Shown here: positions 44,045 through 55,143 of the stretch, piece after piece | Layout of the letters: every line of letters starts with the position of its first letter | How positions within the stretch are numbered: position 1 is the first letter of the stretch | Assembly: GCF_025698545.1 (NCBI RefSeq) | Contig: NC_068575.1 | Location: 57,669,980 to 57,733,979, forward strand | Reading direction: 5' to 3' | Length of the DNA stretch: 64,000 nt | DNA from: Gossypium raimondii | Lineage: Eukaryota > Streptophyta > Magnoliopsida > Malvales > Malvaceae | Program-made: the position numbers and the translations under genes | The notes under the pieces: model-generated | What the model was told of the DNA's origin: nothing | What the model saw: only the letters and a program-made list of their open reading frames with translations | The model's database searches: none

Positions 44045-46094
44045 TATGTGCCGGTCGGAGTCAGTGCCACATAGGGGTGGTCGAGAATTACGCACTGAAT
44101 TCCTCATTGGTTCAGTTTCCAGCAGAGGTTGTGGTTGCTCCGACTGTGGGTGTTGGAAGATGACCCACCTTGATAGAATAAAGAATGTAGAGGTGTTTGC
44201 ATCACCCATGGCGGAGGTGTTTGAATCCCATAAGGCGATAGGGATTGGTAATGAGATGAGCTCTCAGATGGTGCCTCGTGCGATCCTTCCAGCGACAATG
44301 GCCTATATATCGGGGCTTGAGTCGAAGTCATCGGGAAAGGAGATACACCGGGCCATGCATTCCAACCTGGCATAGGACTGGAAAAAAAAACATATAAGGG
44401 TTAGGATACATATAAGGGCTAGGATACGCAGCTGGCATAATCTGAAAGAGCTGTGCTGTGGGTGTCGTCGATTGAAGCATCAGGCTCGGTGATTGTGTGG
44501 GCACTGTTGATGAGTCTGTGCCGTCATCCATTCTCCTTGAATTTAAAGGGCCCTGTCATTCCCTTTCGACACGGATTTACCGATGCCTCTGCTCTTCTAA
44601 CAGCAAAGATGGCTTGCCATAGATCCTAAATCATAGTATGTAATTCAGCGTGCACGCTAACTCTGGAATGATGATCGGTTTGCGAGTAGGTATATGATTA
44701 TTTTTCCCAAATTTGGATATATTCCGAGAAGAAATCTCGTCAATTCGTATTCGTTTGTCGTAAGTCAATTTTGTGCTCATCATCGAGCACTTCAGGTGCC
44801 TCGAGAATCAGTTGTCAGAATTCAAATTGTCGCAACACTCTATCCGTCTGGTGCATTTCGACAGTAGCATTGTTGACCAATGGGACCTTAACATGCCAAA
44901 TGTTCAGATTTTGAAATAATTCATCCGTAATTACTACCCGAATTGTCGAATCCTCGTATGGTGTCCATTGAAACTATATGAACGTGATAAAAATATTAGT
45001 TATATACATAATACTAAATACTAAATATGAAACAACCATTTTATGTATATATATTTTATTTAATACTTATTTGCGCTTCCGGTCATTGGTCTAATAGAAG
45101 CTATATATCTTCAAGAGTGGTAGGTATTTCAACATAACTCGCCGGATGGTTCCACCTAATTAAATAAATTTTTAGCATACAATTTTATTTTAAATCTATA
45201 TAATAATTGTAAAATCAAATAAAAATTTTACCTCGTTATGAGTGAGAATGTATATGGGTGGTTCACTCAAGGATGTAAAAATGGGAAACGAAACCGAGCC
45301 TATGATTGTAGTAGTGATAGGCAACATCTGATTTTGGTTTTATTTGGTGGTGTCGCCCCGCACATCTCTCGGTACAATGTTGCCAACAAGGCAGACCCCT
45401 AACTAAATTCACCAACTGCTCTAAAATCAATGAGTTTCAACAGCCACCTCAGATGTACGAGGTTTCGTGACAAGTCCGGCATCAAATAACCTCCAATCAT
45501 CTCAAGGATGTATGCCCGAGCATATCATATTCTTTCTACTACATTGGAATCATTCCCCTGCTCTAAGAATGTGTCTCGTAACCAGCCCATCTCGATCTGA
45601 CCTTGTAAATATTATCCAGAATCGCACCCAAAAGATCGTAGCATATGGCTCCCTAATCAACAGATTGAACAGACCCGATGAGTGCGGATCTATCCACCAA
45701 CAATCCTAATTGTAACTACACGTCGTCCAAAGTGATAGTACACTCTACGCATGGAAGATGGAATATGTACGTCTCGGGTCTCCACCTCTCTGTTAACGCG
45801 CTGATGAGTTTTGGATCCAACTTGCACTCTTGGCCTATAGTGGCCACGTGCCAAAAACCCGCTTCCCTCAAGTAATTTTCTATCAACAGTGATGGAGGAC
45901 CAGACATATTAAGAATATAACATTGTAACACCCGATCTACAGACTGTTATAAAAAATTATAAAATACAAATTAATTAAAATCACATTAATGAAAAAAATA
46001 TTAAATATATTCAAAAATTAAAATTAACCCTTACCATTTTCATTTGTTCGACGGAGATATGTTTATGATCGAGACGAATTAGTTCCCCGGCCAC
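44045..46094 (-). pseudogene. Plant mobile domain (PMD / MAIL-like) gene in the MULE, start codon lost
   Basis: Exon 1 (46035-46094) reads xAGELIRLDHKHISVEQMKM with the ATG changed to GTG at 46092-46094; the donor GTAAGG follows. Exon 2 begins at 45943: SVDRVLQCYILNMSGPPSLLIENYLREAGFWHVATIG...RWRPETYIFHLPCVECTITLDDV, the core of the PMD domain (aminotransferase-like plant mobile domain found in MAIN/MAIL proteins and PP7 long forms). The frame breaks several times beyond 45716. A Pro/Tyr-rich C-terminal tail (PSPYMYPNPYMF, SPYGIQTPPPWVMQTP) is readable down to about 44100. PMD genes are known passengers of plant MULEs and other elements; their role in the element is unknown. Confidence 0.82.
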
Positions 46095-47064
46095 TGCTAA
46101 CACGATCAAATATTTTTGAAATTATAAAAAAATAATACTAATTTAGAAAAAAATTAAAAGGAATGAATTAATTAAAGAGAGCTTTGAGAAATTTAAGGAG
46201 AAATTTGAGAGCTTTGAGAAATTTAGGGAGAAATTTGAGAATTTTTTGCCAAAATTTGAAGAAATATTGTGTGAAATAATAGAAGGGGGGTTTTATATAA
46301 TTTTTTTTACCGTTGAACCCCCCAAAGGTAAAAAATAAAATAGTCGTTGGGAAAAAAATACGGAGCAAAATGCGCCCTTGGGGGAGCGATTTTACTGCGT
46401 CAGCAAAGCGCGTCCATGTCAGCGCGTTTTGTGCTAACATGGCAAAATCGCTCCCCTAGGGGCGCGTTTTGCTAAAATATCACCCTAAAACGCTCCTACG
46501 TGGACGCGTTTTGCCAAAATCGACCATTTCCGGTAAATAATATGGAAATTGACCCATTTCCGTAAATATATTTGAAAATGGGCATTTATAGGTAAATTAG
46601 TCATTCCTAACAATTTTACATGCAAGATGAACATGATAAAAGAAGAAGAAAAAAAACACAACACAACATGAATACACAAATGTTAGAATATATAAAAATT
46701 ATATAACATAAATTATTACCATTTCAAAATTTATATAATCACAGGAAAATATAGCAGAAGACAATACAAATATACAGTAAATGAAATAAATTCATCAAGT
46801 GGAGGTTGGAGAATAAACTTGAGGAGGGTAAGGAATGAATAAGTTGAAAGTTGATTTTATAATTGCAGTAAACTAAAATTCTCGAGTCATCAAACTAAAA
46901 TTTATGTATAATTTTAAAATTTTAATTAATATTTAAAAATATTTTTATTTCAAAAAAAATTAAAATTTCAAATAGTAAAACATATTTTTTATAGCAAGTA
47001 AAATATCACCCATTTTTATTCATAAACAACAATAATTTGCATCAAAACATATAAGTTCATTTTG

Positions 47065-47946
47065 TTACCGACCAAAGTACAAAGCTCGTATGCCATCAAT
47101 ATCATCTTGGCCTAGATTCCTTTTGAGCCTATAATATGGGTACATAATCGCATTTGGGTCCCGACTATGCCCAAGTCCTAAAATATGTCCTATTTCATGA
47201 ATAGATACAGATTCTACATCGATTTGATCTAGTCTTGTAAGATTATTAGTACTCCAATTCTCGTCAGCATCGTAATGAAGCCTCCCGTCTTCGGGTGCAA
47301 AAGCATGAGCCAAAATATTTCCGGGGCCATCGAATGGGTAGTTGTCCCAATGAAAACGACGATGAAACCCCACCACGATGTCTGATGGATTGAATACCCA
47401 CGCTTCCCGGAATGTGAAATTGGAAACATCAGCCCATTTACCAAATGCCCTAGCGATGATAGGCCTTAATTGTCGGTCACTAATCACATATGCACTAGAA
47501 CGTAACTTGTAGGTCAATTGGCGTTTGTTCCATCGAGGCATCCCATTAAAAAAGGTATAGTTAGCTACCATACGAAACTTGAAACCATCATTTGAGTCGT
47601 TGAAAACATCTCGAACGCCACATCTAGGGGTTGACATTTTTTTCATGGTATCAGAGTTGATTTTTCCTGTTACCTCGAGACGATAGTATTGTTGGTAAGC
47701 TTTAAGCGCAGATTCTAACAAGCTATCGAAATGATCAGTGAAATTGACATCGTTAATGGAATAATAATACCCAAAGGCTTTCAAGTATTGCTTAACGTGA
47801 TTAAGTCCTTTGAATGTGTATCCCTTTTGAGCTCCTTCAAATAATTGGAGAGATCTAGAATGAGATTCGGAATTAACAAATAAAGACTGTATTATAAGCA
47901 ACAACAAAGCTTGTGAGATTATATGATGAGAAAGGTTGGGAGCCAT
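47065..47946 (-). CDS. Plant matrix metalloproteinase (matrixin, MMP), intact unit-2 copy
   Basis: Single-exon gene, 293 residues. Signal peptide (about 1-26). Peptidoglycan-binding-like prodomain (about 36-105). Cysteine switch PRCGVRD (107-113), whose Cys masks the catalytic zinc until the prodomain is removed. Catalytic domain with DADEN calcium-type loop, zinc site HEIGHILGLGH (250-260) and Met-turn NAIMYP (265-270). Plant MMPs are secreted or membrane-anchored endopeptidases that act in the apoplast in growth, stress and defence. This protein ends LYFGR about 20 residues after the Met-turn, without the C-terminal hydrophobic anchor seen in several Arabidopsis MMPs, so it is probably soluble (inference). 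The ATG begins the signal peptide. The upstream region carries a MULE-type MITE (48343-48546). Confidence 0.93.
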   Translation of the reverse strand: MAPNLSHHIISQALLLLIIQSLFVNSESHSRSLQLFEGAQKGYTFKGLNHVKQYLKAFGYYYSINDVNFTDHFDSLLESALKAYQQYYRLEVTGKINSDTMKKMSTPRCGVRDVFNDSNDGFKFRMVANYTFFNGMPRWNKRQLTYKLRSSAYVISDRQLRPIIARAFGKWADVSNFTFREAWVFNPSDIVVGFHRRFHWDNYPFDGPGNILAHAFAPEDGRLHYDADENWSTNNLTRLDQIDVESVSIHEIGHILGLGHSRDPNAIMYPYYRLKRNLGQDDIDGIRALYFGR

Positions 47947-48342
47947 GGTTTTTTTGCTATAATCAATTGAAGAGATTTCAATTATTTATATTCAAATTTT
48001 GGTGATTATCTTTGCTAAAGCAGCTGTTTTTACATTAAATATTTGGCTACCTTATTCATTATGAAAATTAATGAAGTTAGGTTTTCCTTGAATTTTACTT
48101 TTCATGCTACACAATCTAATGGCTAGTTGATTGACTTCTAGATGTAAATTTGTATAAATTTTCAGTGTAGATAGGTTGATTTAATGGAACATATATATGG
48201 TTTCTGTTATCATATATAAAGGGAGGAGGGTTAATTTTATATAATTTCGTAACTTTTGTTAAATAATTTTATTATCACGCGGGTATAAATTTTAAATCGA
48301 TATATATATATATATATTTATTAGGAGGGTAATATCTTTAAT
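47947..48342 (-). promoter_or_regulatory. Upstream region of the intact MMP gene
   Basis: It aligns with 25798-26030 upstream of the MMP pseudogene (shared CAATTGAAGA, TTTCAATTATTTATAT, GACTTCTAGATGTAAATTTG phrases), so both promoters derive from one ancestor. TTATTTATAT about 35-45 bp upstream of the start may hold a TATA element on the minus strand. This is a consensus guess. Confidence 0.5.
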
Positions 48343-48546
48343 GAGAAAGGATTGTATGAAACTATAATTTCACGTCATCCCTATCATTTTTCAAGGATAA
48401 CGACAAAATCAGATTTTTCCTACTGATTTTCAACCTTTTCCTCAAAAAATTCAAACTAAAAAAAAGAAGAAAAAGCTGATTTGTCATTCTCCTATTTGAA
48501 AGGGATAGGGATAACGTGAAATCACAATTTCATACAATCCCTTCTC
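48343..48546. mobile_element. MULE-type MITE (204 bp)
   Basis: Terminal inverted repeats begin GAGAARGGATTGTATGAAA and extend about 95 bp on each side (TTTCACG..ATCCCTATC, then ..GACAAATCAG.TTTTTC). A 10-bp direct repeat TATCTTTAAT flanks it (48333-48342 and 48547-48556), the 9-10-bp length expected for Mutator-like elements. It is absent from the homologous region of unit 1, so it inserted after the duplication. Confidence 0.9.
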
Positions 48547-48939
48547 TATCTTTAATATATATTAAATATTGAAACCTTTTTATATCAAATAAAAAATAAT
48601 TTTAATTTACTTAAAACTCAATGTTGATTATATACGTGAATAAAATATGAAATATTAAAATATTAATTGTACAAAAATTATAAATGTGTGTATAATTATT
48701 TTAATTTTATACTAATATAAATGAATTTATGAAAGATAGTTTCAAATGAGAAATGATAAGGTCTAAAGCCAATAGCTATGAAGATGCAATTCGGTAAAAA
48801 TAATAGAATTAAGTTAAAATATTATATAAAATAATAATTAAATAATTTAAAAACTTCAATTAACACCCAACCTTTTCTAAATGGCTCTTTATTTTATTTT
48901 TTATCATCAACATAGTATTTTAATTACCCTTAACTAATG

Positions 48940-49570
48940 TTCACAAAATCGATTTTCTATTTAGCTTCCTATTTTCTTCCGGCCTCTGGGACATGTGATT
49001 TTCAAATATTTCTCTATGACACTTCCTCAAACGTAAGGTAGAAAAGGAACACAAATCTCCCACACAGGACGCAAAATAAGGACAAGCGCTCATAACCCGA
49101 ACGTCCACCATCACTCGAATCCTCATGTAATTCCTAAAACCCCTAGTAATGGTGTTTGCGTCATAATCGACAAACAGGCCAATAAAATTACAGAATTGTT
49201 GGGCCATTGCTTCCAAGAACAAACTATGCAACAGATCATGCACCTATACCCAAAAATCACAGAAGAACAAAGGAACTAATATCAGATCTTCCCCCTCAAC
49301 CAATTTATGAACCAATAGCAAATGGGTATTGAAGGTCCACAATCCCCCTTCTAGCACACAGTCGATATCAATCTCGTAAAAGAATCTAAAAGGAAATTGC
49401 TTGTCAGCCTAGATTAGAGATCGCCACCGATTTGCTAGACCACTCCTCATTGACTGAAAACTAACAACACTAGCAATCAAAAAACTGGATTTCCCATGCC
49501 TCATCTTCATCGTCTTCTATTGACAATCCCACAAGTTCCTTCTCCATCGACGGTCTGTCATCTACAACAC
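48940..49570 (-). pseudogene. LINE ORF1 fragment (DUF4283 domain), degenerate
   Basis: Read on the minus strand in changing frames: EKELVGLSIEDDE near 49560, then FRFFYEIDIDCVLEGGLWTFNTHLLLVHKLVEGEDLILVPLF, then VHDLLHSLFLEAMAQQFCNFIGLFVDYDANTITRGFRNYMRIRVMVDVR (down to about 49095). This is the N-terminal DUF4283 region of plant non-LTR retrotransposon ORF1. Stops and frameshifts divide it and the zinc-knuckle and ORF2 parts are absent. No poly-A tail or target duplication was found. Confidence 0.78.
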
Positions 49571-50270
49571 CCAAGACCAAACCAAATAAAAAGACAAAAA
49601 TAAAGAACAAGAAAGAAAACAGAGATAAAAAAAAAACCGTGCTACAAGAGACCTAAATATTTTTAATTAATAATTTCTTAACATTTTAATATTTATTCTA
49701 TTAATTTATTTTAATATAAATATTATGTTATTAACTTTTAATGATTATTATTTAAAAATAAATATAGTTTTTCTAAATATAAATATTATTTTATACGTTT
49801 TAATGACTATATTTAACATAAATATAATTTTTATATATATTTATATTTAACATATATTTTAAAATTATACTTTTATTAATTAATGTAAATATAATTTTAA
49901 TAAATTTTAATTATCTATTATATTTAAATACCTATTTTATTATAATGTCCTTGTCATTTTCAATTCTCATCTTGCCACTATTATTGTATTTGAATTCAAA
50001 CATATATCTAATTGTTAATTTTAATCTCACCGTCCATAAAAAAATAGCCTAAACTGCTGACCAAGAAAAGAATCCAGACCATATGCATATATGCTTTAAG
50101 AAATATCTTTAGAAGATAAGAAAACATTTGAAAGATTAGACATAGATAATCTCTTAATTTTTCTTTGAAATCACTGAGGCTTAATCCATAAATTACCAAT
50201 TTATTGAAATTAGGGCTAACCTGGTATAATTTAGATAGATTAGGAAATAAATTACTTAAGTCAAATTAAC
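49571..50270. other. AT-rich spacer in unit 2
   Basis: Very AT-rich (long TAAATAT-type stretches at 49650-49930), with no coding content or defined repeat ends. It has no clear counterpart in unit 1 and may be decayed transposon sequence. Confidence 0.4.
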
Positions 50271-51436
50271 GGGTAAAATACCAAAAAAAGCTACTTTTTT
50301 TTTAAATTTATTGAAATGGACCCGGTATTTTATTATTTATTGGAATGGACCATTTTCCCCTAAATCGCGTCCATGTCAGCGCGAAGTCAAGGGACGTATC
50401 AGCAAATCGCGTCCACGTCAGCGCGCTTTGATGACATGGCAACAAATCGCGCCCACGTAAGCGCGATTTCGGTAAATTTAAAAAAAAAATTTGCTTTTTT
50501 TGGTATTTTGCCCAAAAAGAATTTCAATTTATTTATATATTTAATTTTTATTTTTCACTTCTTACGCATTAAATTGGGATAAGTTTTCAAAATAAATCGA
50601 GTTTTATTTTTTAAAATATAATGAGAGCAAATAATTAAGTAAAAGTAAAAAGAGCGTTTAATGCAATGAAAATGGCATGAGTAGGGCATGCAGTGAAATG
50701 TGGCATTTTTCAAGTTTCCGTAATCATTTATTGTCCCACTATTAATGTTTTCATAAATTAAAAACAATTAATCAGAAAATAAATAAATAAAGTCAAAAAG
50801 AGAAAGTTTGTTCCTACTTGGAAGCATATTAATATTATAATAAATACCATAAAATAAATAGTACCGAAATTTATTAAACAACCATCAGTGACCGAATTAT
50901 TAACTAATTACAGTGACAATAGCCCCCGCAATCCGCAGATTCCTGATTTTCTACACTCCTTCACACCTAAAGTCAACATTTTTGCGTTGACCGTCATAAA
51001 AATAGATAATTTGGATTTAAAATTAAACTCGTAATTTGTTCGCATAAATTTCATAGTTAAGAAATTTTATTTATTTTCGTTATTAAAATTAATTATTTTT
51101 ATAATTTTATTTTATAAAATAACATTTTGCCCATCGATTATACATAAAACGGGTTAAAATGTAAATTTACCATTATATTATAAATATATTAAAATTTATT
51201 ATTATATTTTATTTACTTTAATATTTATTATTATAAATGAAAAACCTGGGCAATTTACAATTAAAAGCCACTTTTTAAAAAAAAAATTTAAATTTACCGA
51301 AATCGCATCCACGTCCCCTGACTTCACGCTGACGTGGACACGATTTAGGGGAAAAAGACCCATTCCGGTAAATAATAAAATACCGGGCCTATTTCGGTAA
51401 ATTTAAAAAAAAATAACTTTTAATGGTAAATTGCCC
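50271..51436. mobile_element. Non-autonomous MULE with composite ends (1166 bp)
   Basis: It is flanked by a perfect 9-bp duplication CAAATTAAC (50262-50270 and 51437-51445). The outer inverted repeats (GGGTAAAATACC at the left, the inverse of GGGCAATTTACC at the right) continue for about 130 bp through CCCCTAAATCGCGTCCA and CAGCGCGAAGTCA. Each end is also a small inverted-repeat unit by itself: 50271-50513 ends GGTATTTTGCCC and 51248-51436 begins GGGCAATTTAC. Between them lies 734 bp of AT-rich sequence with no transposase. The ends match those of the large MULE at 58510. Direct repeats are present only at the outer edges. Confidence 0.88.
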
Positions 51437-52136
51437 CAAATTAACATGTGAAATACTTATTTAAGATGTGAAAAATTCTACAACTAGAAAGCACTTTCTT
51501 ATCATTAATTAAAAAGTATCTTAATTATGCTTATTGTGAAATGTGATTTTTTAGTAAGAAGTTGACTTAACCCGTTAACCAAAGCCCAGTTGAAAGCCTA
51601 ACCCTAAGGGCAGTTTATTTTGGTAAAGAAAATCAAAATCTTGGAGGTAGGAATTTAATATTCATTTAATTCGTCTTTAATGAAGAACCTCAGAATTCTA
51701 ACTCAATGATGCTTACCTTACATTTCATCTTCATATTATCTCTAATTCATTAATGCCCTCTCTTTGATTAACACATCACATTCACACTCTCTTACAGATT
51801 TCATGGACTAGATCAAATGCTCATTGTAACCGAGAATAATTCACATTTCATGATAAACATGGACAAAAGTTGGCTTAAAAGGTTAGTTTGATTTTTATCC
51901 TGGCCAAACCAACAAAGCTTAACTGAAAGGTTGAATATGATCTAGTAACCTTATCAGCCATCATAAAAACTACATTAATGTCTGTGCAAGCTAGGGCATT
52001 GACAAATGTGATGAACCAGTTAAAACCTCGAGTACTTCGTAGGCATCTTCGATAGTGTTGGCCTAAACTTGGGTTTACTTCAACAGCCAGTCCTCTTGAA
52101 CCTGGCCATCTGCATTGCAACAAAATCAATCTAATA
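51437..52136 (-). other. 3' flank of the RNase H gene, homologous to parts of unit 1
   Basis: 51600-51690 aligns with the host segment at 29536-29573/34730-34760 and 37990-38060. 51700-51960 aligns with 38440-38760. A minus-strand open frame at 51875-52129 lies in what should be the 3' untranslated region and is not called. Confidence 0.6.
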
Positions 52137-55100
52137 TTATACTGGCACCAAGACTAAAGTGTCGCAGACTTCAGAAAGCCACAAATAAAAGGTTTGATGA
52201 GCTTGGAGACCCTTACTCATGAGATTAACGGCTTGGTTTGCGAGAGCATCAGCTTCGGAGTTAAATTCCTTGAAAATAAGCAATGTCATTTGCATCCCAG
52301 AGTCGGAGAACAAGAATCAATTATCCGAGTTGACATTAAAAGAGAGAGTTCCAAGAATTGTTTGAAAAAGAATACAACAAAACCACAATCACAAAACTAA
52401 CCACATCTGTACTTCTAAAGCATCTGAAAACATAGATGACCAGAAAATTATCATGGGGTAAGGTTTTCTTATATTATAGACGCATGCAACTTCTAATGGC
52501 CAGAATCTAAGTTATAGAAGAACTAAGCCAAATATGACAAAAGAATCCTAAATTCATTATATATCCCCATAACTTTCATATTGCTTCATTACTATTTATA
52601 AAATCTAGTCTAAAACTGGCAATGACATGCTGTTACCCAACACTGATTTGTTCAATATTTTCCAAGTTTTTCCATGTATTTGGATAATCATACTCCATGA
52701 CCATGTCCAAATATGTTTTGCATACGAGCGTCAGACAATGGCACTTAAAAGGAAAATGAAGAGTGAAACGTAAGAATTTATTATCAGCCTCTACCCTGTC
52801 AACATGATTGATCTGGAATGATATGAACTTATCCTTGAGATCCTTTGCCACTTTATTCAACTCAACCAAATTCTGACTTTTAATTTTCCACCGACCCTGA
52901 ACCTGTTACACGAGGAAATTACAAAAGAATGATGTGAACAAAATAAAGAAAATCACGAAAACAGAGAGAATACTAGAATGTAGTAAAACACAGTAAAACT
53001 CTCAACCTGCATACAGACAAGGTTAGAGTCTCCTTGTACACGAACATGTTTGAACCCCTTTCTAAGAGCATATTTCATCCCCAAAATGGCAGCTCGATAT
53101 TCAGCCACATTGTTCGTGGCAATGCCAACGCCTTCACGCAATCGACAGACCTATTATATTTCAAGGTTAAACACAGCTAGGCCATTAAAAAAAGAATGAT
53201 TCATACCCTAAAAGTGTTGCATATAATTCAAGTGACATCATACCACTCTTCCATCTTCAGTTCGTAAAACAGCTCCTGCACCAGCTGGTCCAGGATTTCC
53301 TTTAGAGGCCCCATCGAACTCAATGATATAGTACGGCTAGATATTGACATAAATTGCATCCTTTGTTAAAAAACCAAAGTACAGAATCCCATACAATTGT
53401 AGTCTAATCATTGTCTTGGTGCTGATAACAGCATCAATTTAATGAAATAGAAACATTTTAATTCCACAATGATACCAATAACTCACAGAATTTGAGGGCA
53501 TCATTTGAGTTGAAGGCATCACTTGATTAGTAAAGTTCATATGATTTATCCTAGGATCAGTGTAAAGTGAGGTTGATCCAACCAGATCCTGAAATTAGAG
53601 TAAAAAACCAGTCAACTTAGTACAAAAACAGAAATGCTGTTAGGTATCAGTCTTGCTTCTCTTTCAATTAAGTAACTATAAGAAATTACTCAACCTCCAT
53701 ACTTGTAACTATTTCTTTATTTTGAAAGCTGAATCCCATACAAAACCACTTGAAATTTAGACTACTCAATCATCTAAAGATTGCCATATGTTTGTGCCTA
53801 ATTCTTTGATCCAGACAAGTTGGACATAACGAGTTATTGCCACAGAATCACAGTTTAATATTCTTTAAGTTTCGGGAAAGAACCTTTCCAAGTATTTGAT
53901 GCAATCTATTTGGTGAAGGGTCCCTGTTGGATGTGTTTCCTCTGAAAGAAGTTGGTTGCTGAAAGCAAAATAGCATTTTTAATGAAGATTTCCTTTTTTA
54001 TGACACAAGTTATGCCAAGTAAGAACAACATATCATCTCATTTAAGAACATAGCATACAGATATACACGCGATTTTCACCTACAATTCTTTTCACTACAA
54101 TACTACAATTATCCAATCACATTCAATAATTATGTCAGAGTCCACCACTTATAAGTGCAGGCTCCACATAAGTTTTTACCTGGACCCTACATAACTTTGA
54201 ATTCTAATAGGTTACTTGTAGTATCGTAAGTGATATATTCCTCATATACACTAGAGTTGTACAAACAGACAGTAAAATGAAATATGATAATCAAAAAGGT
54301 GTATCAAAAGAAATCCTCACGTTATACCTGGAAACTTTACATGCAAGACGAACATGTCACAAGAAAAATAACACAACAAGAATACACAAATATTAGAACA
54401 TGTAAAAATCTACATAACACAAATTATTACCGTGTCAAAATTTATATAAACACGGGAAAATATCGCAGAATACAATACATATTTATATAAATTCATGAAG
54501 AGGAGGTAGGAAAATCAACCTGAGGAGGGCAAGGAACAAGTTTGCCAAAGGTGTTATCATTAACTTCAGAGGCACTTATGGAATAGGCAGCATTTTTTAG
54601 CCCACATGAACCAAGGTACACCTCAGCCTGCTTTGACAAGCCATATCCTTTATATACCCTCAAGGAAGGATCATATGCCTGCTAAGCAAAATTAGAACAC
54701 CTTTTATACTATTTAAAGCACATGTCTTTATACCTTATTCAACAGGTAAAGTCAAAACAGATTAGCTAAACCCGCACAAAATAACAGCATTGAAGAAGGA
54801 TTAACGTAAGTACAAGAAATTCTAACATTTGAATGAATGAAGTATTGAGTATCTCGTCAAGGTAAAGCAAACCCAGAATTGGAAAATATATATAATTTGA
54901 TTAAGAAAAACAAAAAGACCCACTAGCAAATTAGCCTTAAAATTTTTGGCAAAAAAAATCGCCTTAAAAAAAGTGAAGTAAAAAAACCAACATTGCTAGA
55001 ACGTAATTACGTAAATAAGTGAAACGAAAAAGGGGGAAATTTACTGAAATTCCAGCTTCTGCTATTAGATCCCTTAAACTTTTGTAAATGCCAATAACAT

Positions 55101-55143
55101 CTCCCTTCTTAACAACATAAAAAGCATCTTTCTCTTCCTCCAT
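52137..55143 (-). CDS. RNase H-type ribonuclease with N-terminal viroplasmin-like (hybrid-binding) domain
   Basis: Eight exons on the minus strand, all phase 0: 55045-55143, 54520-54678, 53884-53958, 53487-53588, 53244-53336, 53007-53150, 52795-52902, 52137-52268; 303 residues. The N-terminus MEEEKDAFYVVKKGDVIGIYKSL plus YKGYGLSKQAE form the caulimovirus-viroplasmin-type RNA/DNA-hybrid-binding domain (about 1-86). A linker follows. The type-1 RNase H domain starts at FDGASKGNPGPAGAG. Catalytic acids are visible: Asp in FDGAS, Glu in NVAEYRA, Asp in QGDSNLV and Asp in SEADALAN. Such enzymes cut RNA in RNA:DNA hybrids; Arabidopsis has nuclear, mitochondrial and plastid forms. No obvious transit peptide is seen, so a nuclear or cytosolic form is likelier (inference). 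The acceptor of exon 2 is TAGCAG, so 54681 is an alternative boundary adding one Gln. The last exon boundary and C-terminus are less sure. Confidence 0.9.

Larger units (their letters stand above)
40023..46602 (+). mobile_element. Complete MULE with transposase and PMD pseudogenes (6580 bp)
   Basis: It is flanked by a perfect 9-bp duplication ATTCCTAAC (40014-40022 and 46603-46611), the hallmark of Mutator-like elements. Terminal inverted repeats begin GACTAATTTACCTATAAA and extend through GCAAAACGCGCC-type GC-rich sequence to about 40260 and from about 46370. Each end can fold on itself: a 12-bp perfect stem GGCCCATTTCCA/TGGAAATGGGCC at 40041-40074, then a larger stem of GCAAAACGCGCC...GGCGCGTTTTGC near 40153-40260. 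Inside are a mudrA-like pseudogene (plus) and a PMD pseudogene (minus) converging on each other. Confidence 0.92.
38560..46860 (-). pseudogene. Fragmented RNase H pseudogene of unit 1, split by a MULE
   Basis: Pieces match the intact gene at 52137-55143 and its flanks. 38570-38800 matches the 3' flank (about 51800-51960). 38815-38870 matches part of exon 5 on the minus strand (SKGNSRPTGAGSVLLTE for SKGNPGPAGAGAVLRTE). 39940-40022 and 46610-46830 match intron 2 (about 54250-54480). 46830-46860 matches the end of exon 2 (GAGGAGGGTAAGGAA). All the rest of the coding region, including the catalytic motifs of exons 6-8, is deleted. The MULE at 40023-46602 sits in the intron part and the intact copy shows the pre-insertion sequence (TTATACCTGGAAACTTTACATGC). 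39000-39900 is AT-rich with no counterpart seen. Not functional. Confidence 0.8.

Noticed and set aside
40023..46602. Regular GC-rich repeats in the MULE ends considered as a CRISPR-like array
   Set aside because: Plant nuclear context, no regular spacers, and the repeats are explained by TIR and hairpin structure.
51875..52129. 84-codon minus-strand frame after the RNase H stop
   Set aside because: No domain and different frame; homologous to non-coding 3' flank in unit 1, so taken as 3' untranslated region.
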